Program-made: the position numbers and the translations under genes
NCBI GenBank assembly: GCA_017860555.1
Contig: JAGDMJ010000181.1
Location: 1 to 6,908 of the forward strand
DNA from: Bacteroidota bacterium
GTDB lineage: Bacteria; Bacteroidota; Ignavibacteria; UBA10030; UBA6906
Length of the DNA stretch: 6,908 nucleotides
Reading direction: 5' to 3'
Notes under the pieces: generated by a model
Databases searched by the model: none
What the model was told of the DNA's origin: nothing
Seen by the model: the letters and a program-made list of their open reading frames with translations, nothing else
Part shown: piece after piece, positions 1 to 6,368 of the stretch
Layout of the letters: each line of letters starts with the position of its first letter
Position numbering within the stretch: the stretch's first letter is position 1

Positions 1-1797
1 GGAGCTCACGAGCCCGAGCGTGTGGATCCACGGATCTCCCGACATCACCGTCAGCGACGGCCGGTCGCCCTGCCAGTCGTTGAACGCCCAGATGATGCCG
101 CCGTCATAGTCCAGAGAGCGCAGGACTTCGAAGCGCTGAAGGTAGAATCTCGCCTGCGCCTCCTGCGACTGCGGGTCATTCGTCCCCCGCCGGTTCTCGT
201 GCTGAACCTCGGTACCGAACTTGGCTACGATCACCGGCTGCGAACGATGATTTGCCCGCCATTGATCAAGGCCGCTTTTCCATTCGTGCAGGTCGTTCGA
301 GGGAAGGTTCACCGCGGCAATATCGACCAGCGTGCTGGAGATGTCGTTCTTGAGCAGCGATGCGCCGTAATATGTGGGGCGCCCGTCCAGCGAACGCGCC
401 AGGCCCACCAGGCGTTCGACGGCGCTCCGCGTGGCAGGGTGCGACGATTCGAGCTCGTCGCCCAGTCCCCACGCCAGCACGGATGGGTGATTCCGGTCCC
501 GGAGAATCATCTCGCGAAGCATGCTTCCCGCGAGGTCGACATATCCCTCGTCGGAAAGAACCTGCCCGGGAGGATGAACAAGCGGGATCTCTTCCATGGC
601 AAACAACCCGTACCGGTCACACAGGTCCAGCATGTACGGATGCGGCGGGTGGTTCAAAAAACGAATGACGTTCGCCCCGAGGTTCCGGATCAGAGCCACG
701 TCCTTCTCCATCTGCTCCTCGGTCAGAGCATTGCCATAGGCCGGGTAGTCTTCGTTCCAGATCACTCCCTTCAGAACTATCCTCTTTCCATTCAAAAAGA
801 TGTGGCCGTTTTCAACACTCACAGTCCGCATTCCCACGGAGACAGCATACTCGTCAACGACGAAGTTCTCTTTTGCCGTCCCCTTCACCAGGAAACAACG
901 CATCAGGTAAAGCTCGGGCGTGTCCGGCGACCAGAATTTCGGAGCCTGAACGGTCACCTCTCCCCGACCGGTCCATGCGCCGGCGTCAGATGGGCTCAAA
1001 GGAGCGAACGTGCTACGGCCTACCTGTATGCCCGAGATCTTGTCCAGGATTTCGTAATAGAAACCGTACGATTCGGGCCTCTCGGCCGCCTCCGGAGCCT
1101 GGCCTACCGATGGTTCGTGGGCATCGATGGTCGCCTGGACCAGAATGCGGACGGCGGTTCCCTTCTCCACCAAATCGTTCCTGACCGTCACGTCTCTGAT
1201 AAACACGGTCGGCGTGCCAAGCAGGTGAAGTCCCCGCACGACGCCGCCATAATTTCTCGGATCCCATGGCCAGGGCCTCAGGGGAACACTTCTCCTCGCA
1301 TCGAGGTGGTTCCCGACAACGAGACGGATGAGGTTGTCCCGATCTCCCTGAACTGCATTTGCCGGAACTGGCTGGATGAAGCTGGTATAGCCTCCCGTAT
1401 GGTTCGTGACGAAATCGTTGTTGACCGTCACCTCACTGGTGTAGTTTATCCCATCGATCGAGAGGTGGAAGCGGTACTTCTGGGCCACATCTGCCGGGAC
1501 CTGAATGCCGCGCTGAAAGATGACGCGCCCTTGAAAGTCATAGGCCGATGGAAGCGTCACCGTGCCTGATGGTCCGCCATCGATCGAATACTCCCACGGA
1601 CCCCGAAGATCAATGCTGATCCTTGTGGGCGTAGGATTCGTTACCGGATTGGTCGGAGCACCGGAACTTTCCAGGAACTTGTAGTCCGCAGAAAATGAGG
1701 AGTTGAGGGAGAGCGCTAAGAGGACAACCGAGGAGAAAATTCGCAGAGCCGGTTGGACACAAAGGGGGCCGCTAAATTTGGGTTTTCTTCTCTCCAA
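1..1797 (-). CDS. Secreted glycoside hydrolase family 2-like protein, partial (3' end beyond window)
   Basis: This is an open minus-strand frame of 599 codons with no stop before the window edge. With a TTG start, residues 1-19 are basic, about 20-37 are hydrophobic (IFSSVVLLALSLNSSFSA) and a signal peptidase I-type cleavage after SFSA is likely, followed by a Pro/Thr/Asn-rich linker. Residues about 60-215 look like the GH2 sugar-binding jelly roll (RGPWEYS near 65), about 215-322 like the immunoglobulin-like domain, and 324 onward like the TIM barrel (FLNGKRIVLKGV, NVIR at 376-379, LDLCDRYGLF at 390-399). NHPSVLAWGLGDE at 436-448 matches the acid/base region, with Glu448 as the acid/base, but Asp447 replaces the usual Asn. 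The strand that normally carries the nucleophile (S/T-E-Y/F-G) reads AKFG at 525-528, with Lys526 in its place. GGIIWAFNDW at 566-575 fits the late barrel strand. GH2 members include beta-galactosidases, beta-glucuronidases and beta-mannosidases; the substrate here cannot be told and activity is doubtful. The start codon is uncertain: the frame holds no ATG or GTG after the upstream TAG at 1840-1842. Confidence 0.85.
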   Translation of the reverse strand, partial: MERRKPKFSGPLCVQPALRIFSSVVLLALSLNSSFSADYKFLESSGAPTNPVTNPTPTRISIDLRGPWEYSIDGGPSGTVTLPSAYDFQGRVIFQRGIQVPADVAQKYRFHLSIDGINYTSEVTVNNDFVTNHTGGYTSFIQPVPANAVQGDRDNLIRLVVGNHLDARRSVPLRPWPWDPRNYGGVVRGLHLLGTPTVFIRDVTVRNDLVEKGTAVRILVQATIDAHEPSVGQAPEAAERPESYGFYYEILDKISGIQVGRSTFAPLSPSDAGAWTGRGEVTVQAPKFWSPDTPELYLMRCFLVKGTAKENFVVDEYAVSVGMRTVSVENGHIFLNGKRIVLKGVIWNEDYPAYGNALTEEQMEKDVALIRNLGANVIRFLNHPPHPYMLDLCDRYGLFAMEEIPLVHPPGQVLSDEGYVDLAGSMLREMILRDRNHPSVLAWGLGDELESSHPATRSAVERLVGLARSLDGRPTYYGASLLKNDISSTLVDIAAVNLPSNDLHEWKSGLDQWRANHRSQPVIVAKFGTEVQHENRRGTNDPQSQEAQARFYLQRFEVLRSLDYDGGIIWAFNDWQGDRPSLTVMSGDPWIHTLGLVSS

Positions 1798-1819
1798 GTA
1801 GACGTAACCACTTCTGGGG

Positions 1820-1842
1820 TAGGTAATAATTTCTATTACCTA
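1820..1842. promoter_or_regulatory. Perfect 9-bp inverted repeat, putative operator
   Basis: The arms TAGGTAATA (1820-1828) and TATTACCTA (1834-1842) are perfect inverted repeats around a 5-base AT-rich centre. The repeat abuts the -10 box of the putative minus-strand promoter and covers the predicted transcription start of the GH2-like gene. This is the classic position for a repressor operator. In RNA the same arms could form a hairpin at the 5' end of the transcript, but it is AT-rich and has no following T tract, so a terminator is unlikely. The cognate regulator is not in the window. Confidence 0.6.
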
Positions 1843-1871
1843 AATATAAGCATAAAGTGGTGGGAATGCAA
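1843..1871 (-). promoter_or_regulatory. Putative sigma70-type promoter of the GH2-like gene
   Basis: On the minus strand, TTGCAT (1866-1871, 3 of 6 matches to TTGACA) is followed after exactly 17 bases by TATATT (1843-1848, 5 of 6 matches to TATAAT). It lies between the terminator-like repeat after tpiA and the start of the GH2-like gene, in the most AT-rich stretch of the window. The predicted start near 1836 would give a leader of about 40 nt. TATATTTA also partly resembles the Bacteroidota -7 element TAnnTTTG, so the sigma class is not settled. Confidence 0.5.
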
Positions 1872-1880
1872 TGAAAATGG

Positions 1881-1942
1881 AAAAAAGGGTGCGCAAGTAC
1901 GCAAAAAAAGCCAAAAAAACCGTTTCTGGGACCCGCGCACCC
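1881..1942 (-). terminator. Probable Rho-independent terminator after tpiA (long-loop form)
   Basis: On the minus strand GGGTGCGC (1942-1935) pairs perfectly with GCGCACCC (1894-1887) and is followed directly by T6 (1886-1881). It begins 10 bases after the tpiA stop codon. The 40-nt loop is far longer than the usual 3-10 nt. It contains a weaker inner hairpin (1929-1923 with 1917-1911, seven pairs including one G-U, 5-nt loop) followed one base later by T7, plus another T7 forming part of the inner stem and loop. It probably ends the pruA-to-tpiA transcript and insulates the next promoter. It should work only in the minus direction, since no T tract follows on the plus strand. Confidence 0.65.
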
Positions 1943-1952
1943 GTGAAATTGC

Positions 1953-2717
1953 CTATTTTTGCATGCCAGACTTAAAAATGCCTGCAAAGGAGTCGGCCTT
2001 CAGACATGCACCCCCGACCAGAGCACCATCTATGTCAGGTTGTGCCAGAAGTTCTGCCGCATTGTCAGGTTTCACACTCCCGCCGTACTGAATCACGATC
2101 TTGTCAGCTATGCTCTGAGAATACAGTTTTGCCACCAATCCACGGATTTGAGCATGTACCTCCTGAGCCTGGGCGGGTGTTGCGACCTTGCCGGTGCCGA
2201 TCGCCCAAACCGGCTCATAGGCAACAATCACGCGCTCCATGTCGGATGCGCTGATCCCGTCAAGCACTCCCTTCACCTGGGTGGCCACGACTTGCTCGGT
2301 GATTCCCCCTTCCCGCTCCTTGAGGGTCTCCCCCACGCAGATGATGGGCAACAGACCGCTTGCCAATGCCTTTTTTGCCTTGAGATTGATCTTCGCGTCC
2401 GTCTCTCCGTAATACTGCCGCCGTTCTGAGTGACCAAGGATGACGTATTCACACCCGGTGGACTTCAGCATCTTCCAGGAGATTTCTCCCGTGAAGGCGC
2501 CCTCATCGTGCTCAGACATGTTTTGAGCGCCGAGCTTGACCGCCGATCCGCGGAGGAGCGTGCCGGCCAGCTGGAGAGAGGTGAAGGGCGGACAGACAAT
2601 CACGGTGACGAAGGAGGGGGCGGATGCAGCCTGGGCCTTGACGCCCTGGAGGAGCTCTTCCGTGTCCTTGAGATCTTTGTACATCTTCCAATTGCCGGCG
2701 ATCACTGTTTTTCGCAT
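1953..2717 (-). CDS. tpiA: Triosephosphate isomerase
   Basis: A 254-residue cytoplasmic TIM-barrel enzyme that interconverts dihydroxyacetone phosphate and glyceraldehyde 3-phosphate in glycolysis and gluconeogenesis. All catalytic elements are visible: Asn9 and Lys11 in AGNWKM, electrophile His96 in GHSERR (95-100), the catalytic base Glu168 in AYEPVWAIGTG, the flexible loop 6 just after it, and the phosphate-binding YGGSVKP (211-217) and GALVGGA (231-237). The length is normal for bacterial TpiA. ATG at 2717 is chosen because it starts exactly at the conserved MRKTVIAGNWKM. The frame is open 49 codons further upstream, but that stretch lies inside the stress-protein gene and looks unrelated to TIM. 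The ribosome binding site is weak (AGAAG, about 7 bases upstream). It is the last gene of the putative operon, 29 bases after usp, and a terminator-like repeat follows. It ends with TAG. Confidence 0.97.
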   Translation of the reverse strand: MRKTVIAGNWKMYKDLKDTEELLQGVKAQAASAPSFVTVIVCPPFTSLQLAGTLLRGSAVKLGAQNMSEHDEGAFTGEISWKMLKSTGCEYVILGHSERRQYYGETDAKINLKAKKALASGLLPIICVGETLKEREGGITEQVVATQVKGVLDGISASDMERVIVAYEPVWAIGTGKVATPAQAQEVHAQIRGLVAKLYSQSIADKIVIQYGGSVKPDNAAELLAQPDIDGALVGGACLKADSFAGIFKSGMQK

Positions 2718-2746
2718 AGTGGTCTTCTGTAATGAGTGAGTGGAAT

Positions 2747-3688
2747 TCAGGCCCGCTTGCGACGCGGTTCCTGCTGTGTGACGAGCCGCGTGCGCAATTG
2801 CTCGGTCACGGGTTTGGTGAAAACCTGTTTGTGAAATGGATGCGTCACGGTCAGCACGGGACAATGCGATTGATGCACAACGTCCACCGTGATGTTGCCG
2901 ATATGGACGCGTCGCAGGCCCCTCCGCCCATGCGCGGACATGACGATGAGATCGACGTCCCTGTCCTCGGCGAACCGAAGGATGGAATTGCCGGGGTCCA
3001 CATCGCGATCAAAGACGTATTGCACGTTCACTTCGTCTGCAGACGGGTGGTAGTCGCGCAGCGCGGGCAGACGCTTGCGGATCTCCACCTCGTCCTCGGG
3101 ATTCTCAAGGATGCTGACATACTGGACGAACAACGTGGCTTTCTGCCGCCGGGCAATGGAGAGCGCATACGTCAGTGCGACGTTTCCCGCCGGAGAGAGA
3201 TCCGTGGGGCACAGGATGGACTTGATCCTCCGGGCGTCTGATGGGACGCTCTGAATGCTGAGGACAGGCTGACGCGACAGCCGCACCACGCGCTCCGCCG
3301 TACTGCCGATAAGGTGCGATGACAGAGCTGTCAGTCCCCGGGTCGCGATCACCAGCACATCGCATTTCCTCTGCTCGCTCTCCTCCACGATCACCTTGTA
3401 CGCCCGGCCCATCGCAAGGTGGGTCTTGAGACGGATCGGTGCATCCTTCACCATCTTCCGGAGCAGAAGGAACTGAGATCTGATGAACCGTTCTTTCTCC
3501 CGCTGATAGGCTCCAAGGATCTCTCCCCGGGGTCCAAGAGCGCCAAACGGGGAGACCGGAAACTCATCAACATGGATCAGTGTGACCTCCGCCTCGTAGC
3601 GCTCGCCAAGCGAGACCGCGTACCTGAACGCGTCCTCCGCGTGCCTGGAAAAATCCGTGGGGACGAGAATCCGCCTCATCTCATACAT
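2747..3688 (-). CDS. Tandem-domain universal stress protein (UspA superfamily)
   Basis: A 313-residue cytoplasmic protein built from two Usp alpha/beta domains, about 4-147 and 154-283, followed by a basic tail of about 30 residues. Both domains open with the typical strand and PTD motif (RRILVPTDFS at 5-14, KSILCPTDLS at 156-165) and close with PVLSIQ (141-146) and PVLTV (277-281). Nucleotide-binding Usps carry G-2x-G-9x-G-S/T. Here domain 1 has Ala115, Gly118 and Gly128-Ser129, and domain 2 has Ser251, Gly254 and Gly264-Asn265, so both are imperfect and ATP binding is uncertain. Such proteins are linked to stress survival, but the specific role is unknown. ATG at 3688 has GGAG 8 bases upstream and follows the gatB TGA by one base, implying translational coupling. 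A second in-frame ATG at 3679 lacks a properly spaced ribosome binding site. Confidence 0.93.
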   Translation of the reverse strand: MYEMRRILVPTDFSRHAEDAFRYAVSLGERYEAEVTLIHVDEFPVSPFGALGPRGEILGAYQREKERFIRSQFLLLRKMVKDAPIRLKTHLAMGRAYKVIVEESEQRKCDVLVIATRGLTALSSHLIGSTAERVVRLSRQPVLSIQSVPSDARRIKSILCPTDLSPAGNVALTYALSIARRQKATLFVQYVSILENPEDEVEIRKRLPALRDYHPSADEVNVQYVFDRDVDPGNSILRFAEDRDVDLIVMSAHGRRGLRRVHIGNITVDVVHQSHCPVLTVTHPFHKQVFTKPVTEQLRTRLVTQQEPRRKRA

Positions 3689-3689
3689 G

Positions 3690-5168
3690 TCACCGTCTCC
3701 GTGCTTCGAGCTTCTGCTTCAACACATCGTTCACCAGCTTCGGGTTGCCTTTCCCCTTCATCAACTTCATCGTCTCTCCCACAAAGAAGCCGAAGATCTT
3801 CACATTCCCGGCAAGGAACTTATCGATCTGAGGCGCATTCGCGTTCAGCACCATCTCGGCAGCCTCCTCGATGGCGCCTGCATCCGAGACCTGGGCGAGC
3901 CCTCCCTGTTCCACGATCGTCCGGGGTTCGTCCCGCGTTACCAGCATCCGTGCAAACACTTCTTTGGCAAGACTGCCGCTCACGGTTCCATCCTGGATGA
4001 GGGCGATCAGGGCCGCAAGGCGGGCAGGCAGGATTGGGAACTCCTTCACTGTGATCTTCTGTTCGCCCACCACGCGAAGCACCTCCGTCATGACCCAATT
4101 GCTGACCGTCTTTGCCGGCACGCCATGCGTTTGGCCCGGCCATCCGGGGAGGCCTGCGAGCACCGCTTCGAAATAGTCGGCGATTCCCTTTTCACTCGTC
4201 AGTATGTCCGCGTCATACTGCGGCAGGCCCAGCTGTTCGATGAAGCGGTCTCGCCGCGGGACAGGAAGTTCAGGCAGCGAGGTCTCAACGCGCTTGATCC
4301 AGGGCTCGTCCACGAACACGGGCGCGAGGTCCGGATCGGGGAAGTACCTGTAATCGTGCGCTTCCTCCTTGCTCCGCATCGGCACCGCGATATTCTGGTC
4401 CGCATCCCACAAGAGCGTCTCCTGCACCACCTTTCCACCATCAGCGATGAGTCCGGTCTGCCTGTCGATCTCGTAGGCAAGCGCCCGCTCCACATGGCGG
4501 AAGGAGTTCATGTTTTTTACTTCTGTTTTCGTCCCAAGCTCCACCTCTCCCTTTCGCCGAACGGAGACGTTCGCGTCACACCGCAGGCTTCCTTCTTCCA
4601 TGTTCCCATCACAGATTCCCAAGTAGGTCACCATCTGCCTGACCCTGTTCAGGTACAGCGATGCCTCGCGGGGCGAGCGGATATCGGGCTCGCTGACGAT
4701 CTCAATGAGGGGAACACCGCAACGATTGACATCCACCAGCGTGGAAGCGTCCGCGTCATGGATCGATTTTCCGGCATCTTCTTCCATGTGGATGCGCGTG
4801 ATGCCGATCTTCTTCCTTCCTTCCCCTTCCACATCGATCTCCACGTACCCCCCCGTGCAGATCGGCTCTTCGTACTGTGAGATCTGGTACCCCTTGGGGA
4901 GATCGGGATAGAAATAATTCTTTCTCGCAAAAACAGACCGGGGGGCAATGCGGCAATGCAGCGCAAGTCCCATACGAAGGATGAATTCGACAAGGTTAAC
5001 GTTCAGGACGGGAAGGCTCCCCGGCAACCCGAGGCATATCGGGCACACGTTCGTATTCGGTTGGCTGCCGAACTTCGTCGAGCAGCCGCAGAACGCTTTC
5101 GAAGATGTGAGCATCTGGGCATGGACTTCCAGCCCGATCACCGGCTCATAGGCTCCGTAATCCTTCAC
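3690..5168 (-). CDS. gatB: Aspartyl/glutamyl-tRNA(Asn/Gln) amidotransferase subunit B
   Basis: A 492-residue subunit of the GatCAB complex, which converts mischarged Glu-tRNA(Gln) and/or Asp-tRNA(Asn) to the correct amide form. GatB activates the acyl group with ATP, using ammonia delivered from GatA. The family start GLEVHAQ (12-18) is followed by a four-cysteine zinc site (Cys27, Cys29, Cys42, Cys45). Also present are KNYFYPDLPKGYQISQ (83-98), EEGSLRCDANVS (191-202) and YFPDPDL (275-281). The C-terminal helical tRNA-binding (YqeY-like) domain covers roughly 350-492 and ends with the usual KGKGNPKLVNDVL-type stretch (471-483). The length is full. The start is GTG at 5168, preceded by GGGAG with a 4-base spacer and giving the expected short N-terminus. 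It lies 19 bases after sucC and one base before usp. gatA and gatC are not in the window, which is common outside the gatCAB operons of Firmicutes. Confidence 0.97.
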   Translation of the reverse strand: MKDYGAYEPVIGLEVHAQMLTSSKAFCGCSTKFGSQPNTNVCPICLGLPGSLPVLNVNLVEFILRMGLALHCRIAPRSVFARKNYFYPDLPKGYQISQYEEPICTGGYVEIDVEGEGRKKIGITRIHMEEDAGKSIHDADASTLVDVNRCGVPLIEIVSEPDIRSPREASLYLNRVRQMVTYLGICDGNMEEGSLRCDANVSVRRKGEVELGTKTEVKNMNSFRHVERALAYEIDRQTGLIADGGKVVQETLLWDADQNIAVPMRSKEEAHDYRYFPDPDLAPVFVDEPWIKRVETSLPELPVPRRDRFIEQLGLPQYDADILTSEKGIADYFEAVLAGLPGWPGQTHGVPAKTVSNWVMTEVLRVVGEQKITVKEFPILPARLAALIALIQDGTVSGSLAKEVFARMLVTRDEPRTIVEQGGLAQVSDAGAIEEAAEMVLNANAPQIDKFLAGNVKIFGFFVGETMKLMKGKGNPKLVNDVLKQKLEARRR

Positions 5169-5187
5169 CGTTCTCCCGTGGTCGATT

Positions 5188-6351
5188 TCAATTACGGATT
5201 GCCTGGGTCACTTTTTCCGCGGCCTCCCTCAGGCTCCCTGCCACCCGGAAGTTCAGTCCGGACGACCGCAGGATCTCCCCCGCAAGTTCGGCGTTGGTGC
5301 CTGCCAGCCGGACCACCACAGGAACTGTGACCCGGGTTTTCTTGGCCGCTTCGACCACTCCGGTGGCGACGCGGTCGCACCGCACGATCCCCCCGAATAT
5401 ATTGATCAGAACCGCCTTGACATGCGGATCGGCCAGGATGATCTTGAAGCCGGCTTCGACAGTCTCGGCGCTTGCGCCTCCGCCCACATCAAGGAAGTTG
5501 GCCGGTTCCCCCCCCGCCAGCTTGATGATGTCCATCGTGGCCATCGCGAGTCCCGCGCCGTTCACCATGCAGCCGACATTCCCGTCGAGTTTGATATAGT
5601 TCAGATTTGCTTTCGACGCATCCACCTCCAGCGGATCCTCTTCGTCGAGGTCCCTGAGGGCGCGCACTTCCGGGTGACGGTCGAGGGCGTTGTCGTCAAA
5701 GTTCATCTTCGCGTCCAGCGCCAGGACCGCACCGTCCGTCGTGATCACCAGCGGGTTAATCTCCGCCAGCGAGCAGTCCATCTCCTCGTAGGCCCGGTAC
5801 AATGCGGCAAGGAATCGTACGCCGTTCTTGAAAGCGTCTCCGGTCAGCCCGAGCCCGAAAGCAAGGGCCCGCGCCTGGAACGCCTGGAAACCCACCGCGC
5901 GATCCACGAATTCCTTCAGGATCTTCTCCGGCGTCTCCGCTGCGACCTTCTCAATCTCGACTCCTCCTTCCGTCGACGCCATGACCACGTTGCGGGATGT
6001 TGACCGGTCGAGGGTTACGCCAACGTACAATTCCCGCGCGATGTCGATCCCCTGTTCGATCAGGAGCCGGCGCACAATTCTTCCTTCCGGCCCCGTCTGG
6101 TGCGTCACGAGCACCATGCCGAAAATCTGGGAAGCAAACGCCCGCACTTCATCGAGGCTCCGCGCCACCTTCACACCCCCTCCCTTGCCCCGGCCTCCTG
6201 CGTGAATCTGCGCCTTCACGACCCACACGTTGCCGCCCAGTTCCTGTGCCGCCCGTACGGCCTCGTCCACCGAAAATGCAACCTTCCCCTGCGGCACCGC
6301 CACGTTGAATTTCTTCAGGATCTCTTTCGCCTGATATTCATGAACTTTCAT
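5188..6351 (-). CDS. sucC: Succinyl-CoA synthetase (ADP- or GDP-forming), beta subunit
   Basis: A 387-residue subunit of the TCA-cycle enzyme that interconverts succinyl-CoA and succinate with substrate-level NTP synthesis. The N-terminal ATP-grasp domain (about 1-240) starts with MKVHEYQAKEIL and has the nucleotide-binding GGRGKGGGV (52-60). Metal ligands Asn199 (in AEINP) and Asp213 (in ALDAK) align with those of E. coli SucC. The C-terminal ligase domain holds MVNGAGLAMATMDI (262-275), NFLDVGGGA (285-293) and NIFGGIVRCD (317-326). The length is almost the same as E. coli SucC (388). ATG at 6351 has GGGAG 5 bases upstream and matches the family start; the frame is open upstream only because it overlaps the pruA end. 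It lies 17 bases after pruA. The alpha subunit gene sucD is not adjacent: gatB takes its usual place. Confidence 0.97.
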   Translation of the reverse strand: MKVHEYQAKEILKKFNVAVPQGKVAFSVDEAVRAAQELGGNVWVVKAQIHAGGRGKGGGVKVARSLDEVRAFASQIFGMVLVTHQTGPEGRIVRRLLIEQGIDIARELYVGVTLDRSTSRNVVMASTEGGVEIEKVAAETPEKILKEFVDRAVGFQAFQARALAFGLGLTGDAFKNGVRFLAALYRAYEEMDCSLAEINPLVITTDGAVLALDAKMNFDDNALDRHPEVRALRDLDEEDPLEVDASKANLNYIKLDGNVGCMVNGAGLAMATMDIIKLAGGEPANFLDVGGGASAETVEAGFKIILADPHVKAVLINIFGGIVRCDRVATGVVEAAKKTRVTVPVVVRLAGTNAELAGEILRSSGLNFRVAGSLREAAEKVTQAIRN

Positions 6352-6368
6352 GAGAGCTCCCGGATTGA

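Noticed and set aside
22..1569. Plus-strand open frame of 515 codons
   Set aside because: It lies wholly antisense to the GH2-like gene, whose translation shows clear family motifs and a signal peptide. The plus-strand product is Arg/His/Pro-rich with no recognisable domain, as expected of a shadow frame in GC-rich DNA.
1798..1952. Riboswitch or small RNA in the tpiA/GH2 gap
   Set aside because: The gap is explained by a terminator-like repeat, a promoter and a palindrome. The leader of about 40 nt is too short for a known riboswitch, and no known aptamer pattern was seen.
1753..2091. Small plus-strand frame across the intergenic region
   Set aside because: It crosses the minus-strand terminator and promoter signals and runs antisense into tpiA. 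It has no recognisable domain or convincing ribosome binding site.
2718..2864. Longer N-terminus for TpiA starting at 2864
   Set aside because: The extra 49 residues overlap the usp 3' end, look unlike any TIM sequence, and the conserved protein starts exactly at ATG 2717.
3657..4880. Plus-strand open frame of 407 codons
   Set aside because: It is antisense to gatB, which has full family motifs over its entire length. The plus-strand product has no recognisable domain.
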